A stretch of 14,867 bases of DNA from Cudoniella acicularis (GCA_013054445.1 JAAMPI010001405.1:1-14867); one strand, 5' to 3'; shown: positions 1 through 9,513, counted from the first letter of the stretch. Translations and numbers: made by a program. Notes: generated by a model not told the origin, from the sequence alone.

Positions 1-33
1 CACCATATTCAAAATATCCGCTGCGCTCAACAT
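1..33 (-). CDS. Possible N-terminus of a gene running off the left edge
   Basis: On the minus strand an ATG at 33-31 opens a frame that stays open to the edge (reads MLSAADILNMV). Upstream of it, in transcription direction, the minus strand is pyrimidine-rich (complement of the purine-rich stretch at about 125-180), which is common near fungal transcription starts. Only 11 codons are visible, so the family cannot be named. If real, the whole 2.4-kb motif array to its right would be its promoter or 5' leader. This is inference from a very short reading frame and could be chance. Confidence 0.25.
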   Translation of the reverse strand, partial: MLSAADILNMV

Positions 34-375
34 GCCACAAACGGGTAAACTCACTCCACTTCACTTTCTCTGTTGCACGTCGCATTTTGTCCACATTCCG
101 CTGTTTATTCCCGAACATACCAAATCAAGAAAAGGAAAGAGGGGAATAAGGGAAATAGAGAGAGGAGCTGGTAGGGAGGTGGGAATATGTCGTGACTCGT
201 GAATGCGGGCAGGATCCACTTTTTTGAGTGGTGACTTAATGGAAATGTCATGCCGCGAGTCAAGATGCTTTATTTTTAGGGATGAAGTAGGTGGGTTGGT
301 TGTGGGGGTCTTTTTGTTTCCTTTTTTTTTTATTTTTGGTTGGAAATAAAGTAGGGGGGCATTTTCGAGGGTACT

Positions 376-611
376 TGACTCGTGTTCGGTTGATTTTTAT
401 TTGGTTTTTCTTCAGGGAATTTTGGGGAGAAGTACAGTGAGTTGTACAATTTGAGAGGGGGCCAAGGAAAGCAAATCTGAGCTTATAGGCTTGACTCGCG
501 GCCTGTGGATGGATGGGTCTTTTCGAATTTTCGTTGGTATTTTGGGGAGAAGTATCGTGAGCAGGATGTGAGTTAGTCTACGACTTTTGATTTTGCGCAA
601 ATATCGCAATA
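376..611 (+). repeat. Two diverged tandem units of about 118 bp
   Basis: Two units each start with TTGACTCG (375-382 and 491-498) and each carry a shared block about 45-50 bp further on. That block, TTTGGGGAGAAGTA, sits at 421-434 and again at 541-554, exactly 120 bp apart, and similarity extends to a GTGAG at the end. A weaker copy of the block is visible near 274-290 after the inverted box at 256. Sequence between the shared blocks has drifted almost completely. This suggests that at least part of the larger array arose by tandem duplication. Confidence 0.6.
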
Positions 612-1008
612 TATTTCGCATTTTCCTATCCCTACAGCATGCGAGCAAACCAATCAAAAACAACAGCCTCTCGAAAAGTGAAGTCAAATATCGGTTTTCG
701 GGATGCGGGAAGGTAAAAGGGGAACAGCACAGTACCGCCAAATTTGCAACGGGGAGATTCCCCTGGCGATCCGGCACAAGAGCCGGCGCATTGCGAAATG
801 CAACAAACAAACGGAACGGAAAGAACCTCCTTGATCCAAGCTCTGACAAGTCTCCGTTGCAGTAGTATCCGCTTTTTCTCTCTAGGGAGTGGGTTTCGCA
901 GCTTTCGCAGTTTGCTTGGAAATCAGCCCATTTGCATGACTCGCGTTGTTTTGCGAATAGCCTCGGGCTCGGGAAATTATTTTGATATGGGAGAAAATGG
1001 ATGGTTTG

Positions 1009-1043
1009 CGAGTCAAGGTTGAATACTGCGAGGTGCAACAAAG
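1009..1043 (+). promoter_or_regulatory. Bipartite element, copy 1
   Basis: CGAGTCA (1009-1015), a 13-bp spacer, then CGAGGTGCAACAAAG (1029-1043). First of six copies in the same orientation with spacers of 10-13 bp. Function unknown; labelled regulatory only because the spacing is conserved in non-coding DNA. Confidence 0.5.
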
Positions 1044-1074
1044 TAGGAAAGGTACTGATTCGAGGCTGGTTTGT

Positions 1075-1094
1075 GGGGGGAGGGGGGGGGGGGG
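1075..1094 (+). other. Interrupted poly-G tract (G6-A-G13)
   Basis: Six Gs, one A and thirteen Gs in a row, inside the motif array and followed by TTGATG. Such a tract could form a G-quadruplex on the plus strand and is also a place where sequencing length is unreliable. Confidence 0.75.
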
Positions 1095-1390
1095 TTGATG
1101 ATAAATGCTGGTGGGGTTTGCGGAGGAATGGGGTTGGTTATGGCCGATTCTACTGGTAGTGACTGACTCGGGTTGAGCAGTTAGATATGCGGCAGTGGTG
1201 AACTTGGGAGATTCATAAGCGACAAGGATAGAGGAAGAAGAGTCAACAGAGAAAAGAATTCTGGTTGTATATATCAGTCTGGGATTCATAAAGCTTGCAG
1301 ACCAGAATCCGGGGAAGATTAAACAAGTGAAAGTTTATTCTGTAAAGGTTGAGACGTCAAAACTTTCTTTTCCCATTCAGCTTGTGTCAC

Positions 1391-1423
1391 TGACTCGGCC
1401 AAGAGTCACGAAGTGCAACAAAG
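1391..1423 (+). promoter_or_regulatory. Bipartite element, copy 2
   Basis: TGACTCG (1391-1397), an 11-bp spacer that itself contains GAGTCA (1403-1408), then CGAAGTGCAACAAAG (1409-1423). The overlapping inverted half-site makes this the densest copy. Confidence 0.5.
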
Positions 1424-1486
1424 AACAGGAAAAATAAATAAAAGAGGCTGAAGACAGGGGTATTGTTGTCAGCTTGATGGGAATGA

Positions 1487-1519
1487 CGAGTCGAGTTGAA
1501 AATCGCGAGGTGCAACAAG
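1487..1519 (+). promoter_or_regulatory. Bipartite element, copy 3
   Basis: CGAGTCG (1487-1493), a 12-bp spacer, then CGAGGTGCAACAAG (1506-1519). The TGCAACAA core matches the other copies; the last bases differ. Confidence 0.5.
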
Positions 1520-1653
1520 AACTAAATTTACCACTTCAGCAGTATGAGACTATGTCCAGCCGACTCGGATAAAACCCATGAGATGGAAAACATATGTGAG
1601 ATTTCCACAAAAAGAGAAAGAGACAGGGGTCTCATTGTTCACCGTAAGTGCAA

Positions 1654-1686
1654 CGACTCGAGGCAGAAAAGCGAAGTGCAACAAAG
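1654..1686 (+). promoter_or_regulatory. Bipartite element, copy 4
   Basis: CGACTCG (1654-1660), an 11-bp spacer, then CGAAGTGCAACAAAG (1672-1686). An extra AAGTGCAAC (1646-1654) abuts the first box, so a second-box half-site lies on both sides here. Confidence 0.5.
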
Positions 1687-2062
1687 CAGCAGAAAAGCCA
1701 TACTGCAGTGAGCACTAAGAGCAGTGAGACTGCGAGAGACAGACGGGAGAGAGCTTACAGTACTAGTCCGACTGACTCGGGATGTGGGGAATATCAGATA
1801 CCCCCCAACGCGGCGCCCCCACCCCCCGCATCAGAACACACGACTCGAACGAGAAAGCACGACACACAACAATCACTTGACTAGAAAGAAAATTCTTGGG
1901 GCCACAGCTGAAAATGTATGATTTTTGCTTTGATGTGGAGCGGGAATGGAGACAACTGACTCAAGACAGGACGAAGGGAAAAGATCGGTTTCCGAAAAAG
2001 AAGAAGGCAGATAAGATGTGTGTTTCGGAAATATTAGTTGAGCTATACTTGTGGAGCTGCGA

Positions 2063-2096
2063 CGGCTCGAGCAGCGAATCTCGAAGTGCAACAAAA
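2063..2096 (+). promoter_or_regulatory. Bipartite element, copy 5
   Basis: CGGCTCG (2063-2069, one mismatch to the box), a 12-bp spacer, then CGAAGTGCAACAAAA (2082-2096). Confidence 0.45.
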
Positions 2097-2303
2097 TATT
2101 ATCAGCGAGACGAAGAGGACGTTGATTTGGCTCCATTTAAAGAATGGTCTGATCAATCTCCTTTCATGCTGAATTATGACCTGATTGCGAATTGCAACAA
2201 GAAAACGGTTCAATGATAAGGCAACAAAATGCAAAATTAACTGGAGGTGGTCTGGAAATGGTTACTTGGTGGCATGGCTACGGTATGACTGCCTTTCTGA
2301 TTC

Positions 2304-2335
2304 TGATTCGAGACCCGCTACGAAATGCAACGAAG
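2304..2335 (+). promoter_or_regulatory. Bipartite element, copy 6
   Basis: TGATTCG (2304-2310), a 10-bp spacer, then CGAAATGCAACGAAG (2321-2335). The most diverged copy. A further second box without a clear first box precedes it at 2188-2201. Confidence 0.4.
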
Positions 2336-2656
2336 AGTACCCTGGCGTCGTTGGATAGATAATGTGAGCTGCCTGGGAGTTAAGAGTGATGGGAATTCAG
2401 ACTATATGCGTGACTCTAACTGTTGTTTATTTTCTAGGGGCAGATAACAGAACCGCCAGACATTTTCTTGACTTCACCACTTGCAAATGTAAAAGAAGAA
2501 CGTGTGGAATATCGACAAACAGGGAGGTTTTGTTTTCATATTTTTTTCCATTTTCTTTTCATTTCATAATAAATTCTAATACCGGCTAACTTTTAAAGTA
2601 CTTTTTGAGATTTTTTATAATAATATATCCCCAGAAACCGACACTACGACGAAAGA

Positions 2657-4869
2657 TCAATAGCCATCAGCCCTCGCTTTAATTATCTCCGCTGACTGTC
2701 ATAAGTTAGCCCCGATCCTCAATGCAACCAACAGAGACAAATTTACCTTTTCCGCAACAGCATAAACAGTAGCAGATAAATGCGTCCCGGGAATCAACGG
2801 CATAATCGACGCATCAACAACACTCAACCCCTTTACACCATGCACAAGCAAATCAGGCCCAACCACGCCCCCAATCTCCCTCGGCATCATCGCCGCCGTG
2901 CCACAAGGATGAGAAGCCGAAGGTAGCAAAACCTTGTGAATCCAAGCAGCAATCTCATCATCAGTAGTCACATTTGCACCAGGCGCTGTTTCTACTGGAC
3001 CCAGACTTGCCATCCCTGGAGAGGAATATACCTTCCGTTCAAGCTTGACGGCTTCGATGTTGAATTTCAGATCCACGGGATTTTTGAGCACGGAGAAGTC
3101 AATGATAGGGTTGTTGGGGTTTGTGGGGTCGATGTTGATGCTGCCTCTACTTAGTGGTTTTAGGAGTATACCAGCGGTGCCGGCTCTTCCTGTTAGAGGC
3201 ACTTCGATCACGGCTGTGGAATTCGAGGCATATGAGTTCAAGAGGATTTCTCTTTGAGCTTCGAAACCTTTGATGACTAGTGGGTCGTAGTCTGCTGGGA
3301 GATAGTCGGCTGCTGATTGGGCACGAACTTTGTTGATCAAGGATTTGTATGTACTGGAAACGATTTGGAGGGGTAAGAAGACGCCGGCATCTCCATCAGC
3401 TCCGGTAATAGGACCTTAATTCAGAGGGAAGTTAGATGACTGTTTAAGAGTTATAACTTAAAATCCCGCATCGGCTTCACTGACCGGTTTTGTTCTGATG
3501 ATACTCATTCAAGGCTTCAGCAAGGAAGGTGGCGTTACTAATCAGCATATCGTGATTTGGATATGGGTTTGTTGTAACTGCAACTATTAGTTTGCTTTTT
3601 TCTTGAACGGAAGGGGTAGCAAACAATTATATCCAAGGGCAACGACAGAATGATCTTGAAGGTTTTGTCCTACTCCCGGGAGGTCTACCTGAACCTCGAT
3701 GCCAGCTTTTTCAAGTATGCTCCTGGGCCCTATCCCGCTTCGTTGCAGAATCAGTGGCGTACCAATTGAGCCAGCAGCTAAGATCACCTCTCTGCTCGCA
3801 AAAATAGAAGTGACCTTCGGCGTTGAAGTTGTGTTATATCTGGGCTGAATCTGAATCCCTCCGGCCGTTAGACCAGAGGTGAAAAGAATGATATTCGCAT
3901 GGTATTCAGTTAATAGATGATAGTTGGCCCGTTTGGTATATGGATCATAATGTGCCGTCCGGGAATATGATCGTGTTTGTAATTTTGGATCGAGAGAGGC
4001 GGGGATCCAGAAGAGTCCATGGGCGTTGCCGTTTGCGCCTTCTCGTTGTAAGGGAATACCGAAGTCTTTCCAGCCTTTCATTTGAGCAACTGAGATGTGT
4101 GAGATTAATTTCATAGAAAGAGTGGGGGAGAGGGTTCAATTACTTGTGGTACCCCACTGGTAGGGAGGAAAACTGGACTGGACCGAGCCGTTTCCTCCGT
4201 ATGCATCCAGATTGTAGGTTATATTAAACTGAGTTTGAAGCTCCACTGATGGAGGCGTAAAGGTAACGCTCTTTCAGAACATCAGTCCGGATTTCGTAAA
4301 GAACCTAAAAGCATACAAGACTTACCTTTTTAAAATACGGAAGAATTCCGTCCCATCCCCACCCAGGGTTCGAAAGCTTTTCCCAATTATCATAATCTTC
4401 CGCAGACCCACGATCAAAGAACATGCTATTAACAGCAGAACCACCCCCAACAATTGCTCCTCCAGGAAGAACAGCAGTTTGGTTGTTCATTCCAGGCTGT
4501 GGGATGGAAGTGTAATTATACATATCCGCTGTGAAAATAGTCAATCCAATAGCAGGTAGTAAGATATCTGGATTGCTTTCAAGTGGTCCGTATTCAACTA
4601 CCAACACAGTTTCTGCGCATACTTTGAGCTAATATTCAGAAGAGAATGGCATGGAGGGAGAACTTACTGGTTCCATCCTCAGTCAAGTGGTCTGCAACTG
4701 TGAGGCCGCTCGTTCCGCCTCCGACAATGATGTAGTCTTAAGTGTAGCTCAATTCTTCTGCTAGTGTCTTGGCTTGCGCAATTTTTTCAATTGGGTGAGA
4801 AGTTCCAAGGGTGGAAAGAAGGAGGACACCTTCAAAAGTGCTGAGCACAGCCATGGACATGCATTTCAT
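2657..4869 (-). CDS. GMC oxidoreductase, seven exons, with an in-frame TAA at codon 44
   Basis: FAD-dependent glucose-methanol-choline oxidoreductase, 626 codons plus the terminal TGA. Minus-strand exons: 4869-4668, 4612-4326, 4270-4144, 4089-3625, 3577-3485, 3414-2747 and 2695-2657. All introns are 47-70 bp and keep frame. Donors are mostly GTAAGT-like; that of intron 4 is the weaker GTTTGC. Residues 1-25 look like a secretion signal, so an extracellular alcohol, sugar or aryl-alcohol substrate is plausible but not shown. Visible: the FAD motif GGGTSG (50-55), GGGSAVN (123-129), the second GMC signature GSIGTPLILQRSGIG (312-326), and catalytic His-560 (SHPCGT) and His-603 (PGTHLSATVYA). The short last exon (SAEIIKAR) matches the usual family end. 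Oddity: TAA at 4740-4738 replaces the Tyr-like residue just before DYIIVGGG. No ATG follows soon enough to keep the FAD motif, so this is a young null allele, a sequence error or readthrough. Confidence 0.85.
4738..4740 (-). other. Premature TAA in the GMC gene
   Basis: The 43 codons from the ATG at 4869 lead in frame to TAA, and the frame then continues straight into DYIIVGGGTSG. Relatives usually have Tyr or a similar residue here, so a change from TAC or TAT is the simplest origin. Neither is the C-to-T change made by RIP. It is the only break found in the gene. Confidence 0.85.
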
Positions 4870-5498
4870 TTTTCAAGACCACCTAATGTGCGACACTGTA
4901 GACTAGAAAGAAATGCAAGTGGGGAATTATGAAAATCTTTATCGTAGAAAGAAAAGAGGGAAGGAAGAGGCACTGAAGAAACTTCTACAGTATTTTTTGA
5001 GCCGCATATTTTATTGACAAACACAGTCAGATTCTTGCATCTACCGGTAACCCATAGAGCCATTGCGGGGCATTTGCGCGGAGAAGGGCTGGCCCGTTGT
5101 CCAATTGGAAGGCTTCGAATTTATGCAGAAAAGCAGGCTTAATTGTGTATACGGTTCGGATCATGGGATTGGTTACTTTTACGTCTTGTAAGAATCTTGA
5201 AATATATGCCCTGCCGGCAAAGAAGCGTCGAGGAAAACTTCATGATTTGTTTTTGGTGTATGAGTTTTGTGTAAAGTCATGCTCAAACAAAGGGCAGCGG
5301 ATCAATTCGAGGCCTTTGATTTTTCCGATCCTTTCTCTCTCTCTATGTGGAAAAGGTCAGTCTCAAATGCAAGCAGCCAGTTAGTAGGTGACCTTACAAA
5401 TAATTCAGCTTGGAATTAAAGTCGTGAAAAAAGCGAGCAGTATTAACTAAGTCGTGGGATCCTTCTCTATGCTAGGCAAGCTGGCCAGCTTGGCTTCC
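4870..5498. other. Intergenic spacer, no gene seen
   Basis: Lies between the 2EXR gene stop and the GMC gene start, both on the minus strand. It must hold the 3' end of the first and the promoter of the second. I see no conserved reading frame, RNA gene or repeat in it. Confidence 0.5.
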
Positions 5499-6278
5499 TC
5501 ATCTTGTGAATACAACACCTTCAGAACCTTCATAAACATTAGTTTCAGGCACTCCCCTTACACTCACGTCAGGCACCAGCCAATCTATACGTGTCTCCAT
5601 GTTTTTCTCAATGACCTTGCTCAATCCCTCCCATACCTCATCGCCAGCATCTTCAACCTCCCTTTTCAACTGGTAGTCCGTCATCCACATGGTTCCAGGA
5701 ATATCTCTTTTTGGCTCGCCAAAGATTACAACTTCAACTTCTTTCGCGGCTGGGAATACCATAGAAAGCCAGTGCTCTGCCCAGAAAGACAACAATTTTG
5801 CCACTCCACCCCGCCCAAAAGGATTAACTCCAGAAAATCTCAATTCGATACGCTGAATGCGATGTCGATCTACTTTCGGGAGTAGAAGCGTGGACATGTT
5901 GCCCCTCCGAATATGTGCTCTCTCAGAATTTGGCAGAGCGAATGAATCCGCATTGAAGCTGATTGCATCGTTCACAAAGTCGACGTATTGGTAACCCATC
6001 GATTTGGCATTGGTCCAGGTTTGGTAGTGTCGAAGCGCCAATGCGCGTGACTCCTGGCACACCTGAAGAGCAATTGGGTTCTTGACTTTCGTATTTGGTT
6101 TGTCTCCTGTGAAGTAATCATTTCTGAAAGGCGTGATGAACCGTGGTCCAGGGAGTGTCAAGGCCCAAATGATACAGCGCAGCTCTGTATGGAGCTCTGA
6201 GAATAGATGGAAGGCCGAGAGCGGTGGCGATGACCACTCTGGCTCATCCATGAAGCTCATTGATGGGCTTACTGACAT
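5499..6278 (-). CDS. 2EXR-domain protein of unknown function
   Basis: Single-exon 259-residue protein, intact from ATG to stop. The N-terminal 2EXR motif is clear: FHLFSELHTELRCIIW (residues 23-38) followed by LPGPR, then the second conserved block ALQVCQESRALALRHYQ (70-86). These blocks define a family that is very common and often multi-copy in Pezizomycotina; no biochemical role is established. The C-terminal half (about 120-259) is mixed charged and aromatic and has no motif I recognise. There is no signal peptide and no membrane segment, so it is probably intracellular. It lies downstream of a spacer shared with the Argonaute pseudogene, and the two are divergently oriented. An alternative start at Met-7 or Met-10 is possible. 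Confidence 0.9.
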   Translation of the reverse strand: MSVSPSMSFMDEPEWSSPPLSAFHLFSELHTELRCIIWALTLPGPRFITPFRNDYFTGDKPNTKVKNPIALQVCQESRALALRHYQTWTNAKSMGYQYVDFVNDAISFNADSFALPNSERAHIRRGNMSTLLLPKVDRHRIQRIELRFSGVNPFGRGGVAKLLSFWAEHWLSMVFPAAKEVEVVIFGEPKRDIPGTMWMTDYQLKREVEDAGDEVWEGLSKVIEKNMETRIDWLVPDVSVRGVPETNVYEGSEGVVFTR

Positions 6279-7082
6279 TTTGAACCCGGATAAAAGATTA
6301 GGAGAGAGAAGATTTTCTGAAAGGGATCTTTCAAGTTTTATCTTTTCAGGCGGAAATTTTAGGGCTAGTGCTTAGCAGCCTGCAGCACCGCCGGCGCTAG
6401 GATTGTCAAGGGTTGATACAGTCATCTTTGTGTGGCTGTGTAATAAAGAGTCACTGACGCAATGAAATCGATTTCAGATTTCCGCTCAAAAGAACGAGTG
6501 GTGGAGCACTCTGACGCGAAAACATAAAGATTTCACAGAACTTCCCTCGACCATTTCACAACTTCACAACCACAATTGCACCTTGACTTTTGCCCCTTTT
6601 CGGTTCGCTTAGAAGACTCCTCACGTGACTAACAGTTCTTCACCCCTATATCATCTAGCTATGGCCAGGATACGTATCTTGTCAGTCTAAATTGTGGTTT
6701 TACGTAATCATAAATGCAATACCTAATTCTGTGGAATTTTTCAATGTCGACTTCAAGCAAAACTCCAATTGAAAAATAGGGTTACACGTGCAGTAGGACA
6801 AATTTGGGTGCGAGTTGAAAATGAAAACCACCAGGAAATCATGTGTTCTTATCCTTTGCTTTCTAAAAGACAAGTTTCCAAGATAATCAAGTGATCTGCA
6901 GGTCGGGTGAACTGCTTGACACAAATGGAATCTTCTTTGATAGAAAAGTATATGAAGACCCCCTTTATCCAGAATTCGCTCAACACCGCTTTTGTGCTCA
7001 GAAGAGAAACTTGACCTTCATTACGACTTCGCTCTTCACGGCCCTCTATTTTCTATTCTATGATTCTTCTCCAATACTCAAG
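6279..7082. promoter_or_regulatory. Divergent promoter spacer with two CACGTG sites
   Basis: Separates the 2EXR gene (minus) from the Argonaute-like pseudogene (plus). It holds a perfect TCACGTGA palindrome at 6621-6628 and a second CACGTG at 6785-6790, the E-box core recognised by bHLH factors. CT-rich stretches precede the Argonaute ATG (about 7020-7080). No gene is supported in it. Confidence 0.4.
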
Positions 7083-7328
7083 ATGGCTCCAGGAAACGAA
7101 AATCAGAATCTTGACCAGCAAATGGGACAAGTGACTCTCAGCCCTTGGAAGACTCGACTAACCCCAGAAAAATTGAGAGAGAGGGCGGCTAAAAAAAGAG
7201 AACAGCACAAATTGAACATGGAAATCTGGGCCGCTGAAGCACTTACACTTCCTGGCCCTCCTCCACGTCTAGGGCCGCTTCCCAAAACCCGCCTTCTCAC
7301 AGACGAATCTAAATCAGCAGGTAAAAGG

Positions 7329-7332
7329 CCCC
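7329..7332 (+). other. Frameshift at a CCCC run in the Argonaute N-terminus
   Basis: The frame from the ATG at 7083 ends in a stop soon after AGKRP, while the N-domain frame starts in the next phase with MIKANFF. Reading three Cs instead of four joins the two smoothly. A short intron at 7321-7356 was considered, but it would remove the N-domain residues and lead to a stop. Confidence 0.7.
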
Positions 7333-8198
7333 ATGATCAAAGCTAACTTCTTCAGAGCCAAACTGGGCGAGAGCGTGAAGTCTCATCTCTATCAAGTTGG
7401 ACTCGGTCCTGTGAACAAAATAGTACCCGTTAAGCGGGAACTGAGACGGTATTTGATCGAGACCTTGGTGGCTAAGCATGAGCCTCGCACAACGCTCTGG
7501 GCATCAGACTGCCACTCGATCTTTGTGTCTGTCAGGAAGCTGTACAAGTGTCCTTCTGATGAGATCAAGCTTTCCTTTGAGATCACGCCTAAGAAAGGAG
7601 AGAAACCGGTGGTGGTGGACGCGAAAATTTCGTTTGTGGGCTTAGTTCGTACCGAGGCTTTGCAGAAGCATGTTGCTGTGCAGGATAGAGTGAAGATTCC
7701 AGCCCCTCCTGATAAGGAACTTCAAGCACTGAATATCGTTTCATGGAAGAACATTAACGATAGCAGCTGGAACGGAGGTCGCATTGGAAACAAATTCTTT
7801 CCCAACAGCAACGACTTGAAGCGCGATCTCCCAATGAAGAAGCCCTACCAAATAGGATCTTCCTGTGGTCTATTGTGCTATAACAGAGTTCTTCACTTCC
7901 ATGAGACCAGGAGACGGCTCGATTTTCCTCAATGCCAATGCTACAGCATCAGCCTTCTTTTCAGAGAAAATGAATTTGGCCGAATGGATGTGGAACCGAT
8001 GGGGGACAGAAAATCCGACTCTGGAACAAGCTCAAGGACTCAAGGATGTCAGAGTGATGTTTATTTGTGAGCACTGCGAGCAATCGAAACGAGACAAACT
8101 TCGTGTTATCTCAGAAATCAGCAGGCTTACGATTGAACACCAAACTTTCAAGGGGGATAATGGGAAAATGGTGAAGGTCTTTGATCACATGGTAAAGG

Positions 8199-8251
8199 GT
8201 AGGCTAAGCCAAGACTATTTGCCTACCTTGCTGAAAATTTTCTGATTTTAG
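8199..8251 (+). other. Retained intron in the Argonaute PAZ region
   Basis: Donor GTAGGC, branch-like CTGA and acceptor TTTTAG, 53 bp, phase 1. Removing it joins VFDHMVK to EHKSPGQTFDRN in frame and restores the expected spacing to the PAZ motif CVNLG. It shows that the apparent frame change here is not a lesion. Confidence 0.75.
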
Positions 8252-9513
8252 AGCATAAAAGTCCTGGTCAAACGTTCGATCGGAACGCCTGCTGCGTCAA
8301 TCTGGGGGGGTCTGCCACTGATCACAAGAGATGGTACCCTATGGACAAACTTATCATAGCACCATGGCAAGTTGTTCGGGAAAAACTTCCAGATGGATAT
8401 GGAGAAGACATGGTCAAGTTTGCTGAAAGATTCCCTGGAAGGTATCAGTCGGAAATGAAGAATTTTGCCTTTCCAAACATTGGTATGGCTGGGGTTTCCA
8501 AGAGAATGCCTTTTTAGGTGTAAGTAAAGGCCATTCATGGAAACACCACTGAAGCTTTGCTAAATTCATCACAGGACTTCTGTTTAAACATTGAGAATGA
8601 CTTCGTGGAAGTCAGACCTCAAAGAGTGCCTCGACCTCAGCTAACATACAAAAATCGGCTTCCGGACACAAAATTCAACGGGCAAACGCCAGCCACTTGG
8701 AACTTGGTGAATGTTGCCAAAAGTGGAGGGTTCGCGAGTGCTGCTAGGAAATGCGAGGTGGTGCATGTCATTGGGATCGGCTTCCGCAAGGAAAAGGATA
8801 ATGCCAAGCTCTATTGGCTCGAAACCTTTGCACAGGGCACTCTAGCCACAGCTTTACGCAGTTATGGCTTGGCAATCAACTCTGCAGTAGTGGATGAAGC
8901 AATCATCCCTAATGTTAATAGGAAGACGGTCATGGACGAATTAACTGACATTTACAACAAGTGGGGGACTCCTCAAGTCATCTTGATCTCATTACCCAAA
9001 CAAAAGAAGGACATTCCATTGTACTCTCATTTCAAGTGGTGGGATGATTGCGTGGTCGGAGTGCCGAGCATTTGCGTTACCTACAGTACACTCAATAAGA
9101 TCAAACAAGCTGAACAAGAGAAGGTGCAGAGGGCACGAAAGGAATATGAGCAAGGGGGAAGACAAGGGCATGGAGCAAAGCGAGATGATCGAAAGGTCAA
9201 AGAGAAGAGAACGTGCTTGCCAACCTACGGTGACACTGTCCCTTTCCCCCTCACTCGAACATATTTGGCAACGGAAAGCTAATAAGGCGTTTGTGGTCTT
9301 AAATTCAACTTCAAGCTCAGCGGAGTGAACCATATTCTACTCGGGAACAACATTGGTATGAAAGATGGCACGATGGTTGTTGGAGCGGATGTGACACATC
9401 CGACAGGGCGCGAAGACCTAGCAGCCACTTCCATCGTCGGAGTTATTTCGGTCTTTGGAGCAAAATATTCGGATTATTTGGCGTCAGCTAGACTTTAGTC
9501 CAACAATACTGAG

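Larger units (their letters stand above)
190..2420. repeat. Array of TGACTCG boxes and bipartite TGACTCG / TGCAACAAAG elements
   Basis: Non-coding stretch rich in one 7-mer. Exact TGACTCG or its complement lies at 193, 256, 376, 492, 937, 1009, 1164, 1391 and 1773. CGACTCG or its complement lies at 1487, 1561, 1654 and 1841, with one-base variants at 1056, 1957, 2063, 2304 and 2411. A second box, CGARRTGCAACAAAG, lies at 794, 1029, 1409, 1506, 1672, 2082, 2188 and 2321, all in the same orientation, with one inverted match at 71-82. About 0.3 exact TGACTCG sites would be expected by chance on two strands over this length. Box spacing is irregular, often 70-120 bp. The array could be a diverged minisatellite, a transcription-factor platform or a long 5' leader. 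TGACTC is the core bound by yeast Gcn4 and Bas1, but no binding is shown here. Confidence 0.8.

Noticed and set aside
412..1041. Long minus-strand open frame of 209 codons
   Set aside because: No domain or fungal-protein feel; its repeated LLPKIP ends come from the duplicated TTTGGGGAGAAGTA block in a non-coding repeat array, and other frames overlap it.
190..2420. CRISPR-like array
   Set aside because: Eukaryotic context, boxes far too short, spacing irregular and no cas genes.
4739..4830. Alternative intron that would remove the GMC TAA (acceptor TTAAG)
   Set aside because: No convincing donor or branch site upstream, and the exon without it already gives a normal signal peptide to FAD-domain layout.
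5454..5885. Plus-strand open frame of 143 codons
   Set aside because: Antisense shadow of the intact 2EXR gene.
7321..7356. 36-bp intron (GTAAAA, CTAAC, TTCAG) near the Argonaute start
   Set aside because: Splicing removes the N-domain start (KANFF) and leads quickly to a stop; a one-base slip in the C run explains the frames better.
8192..8253. Alternative intron with donor GTAAAG at 8192 and a TTAGAG acceptor
   Set aside because: Also keeps frame, but the GTAGGC to TTTTAG intron (8199-8251) gives better PAZ spacing and uses the first AG.
9228..9286. Intron to remove the TAATAA in the Argonaute PIWI
   Set aside because: The CTAAT branch would lie only a few bases from the AG, too close for normal splicing.
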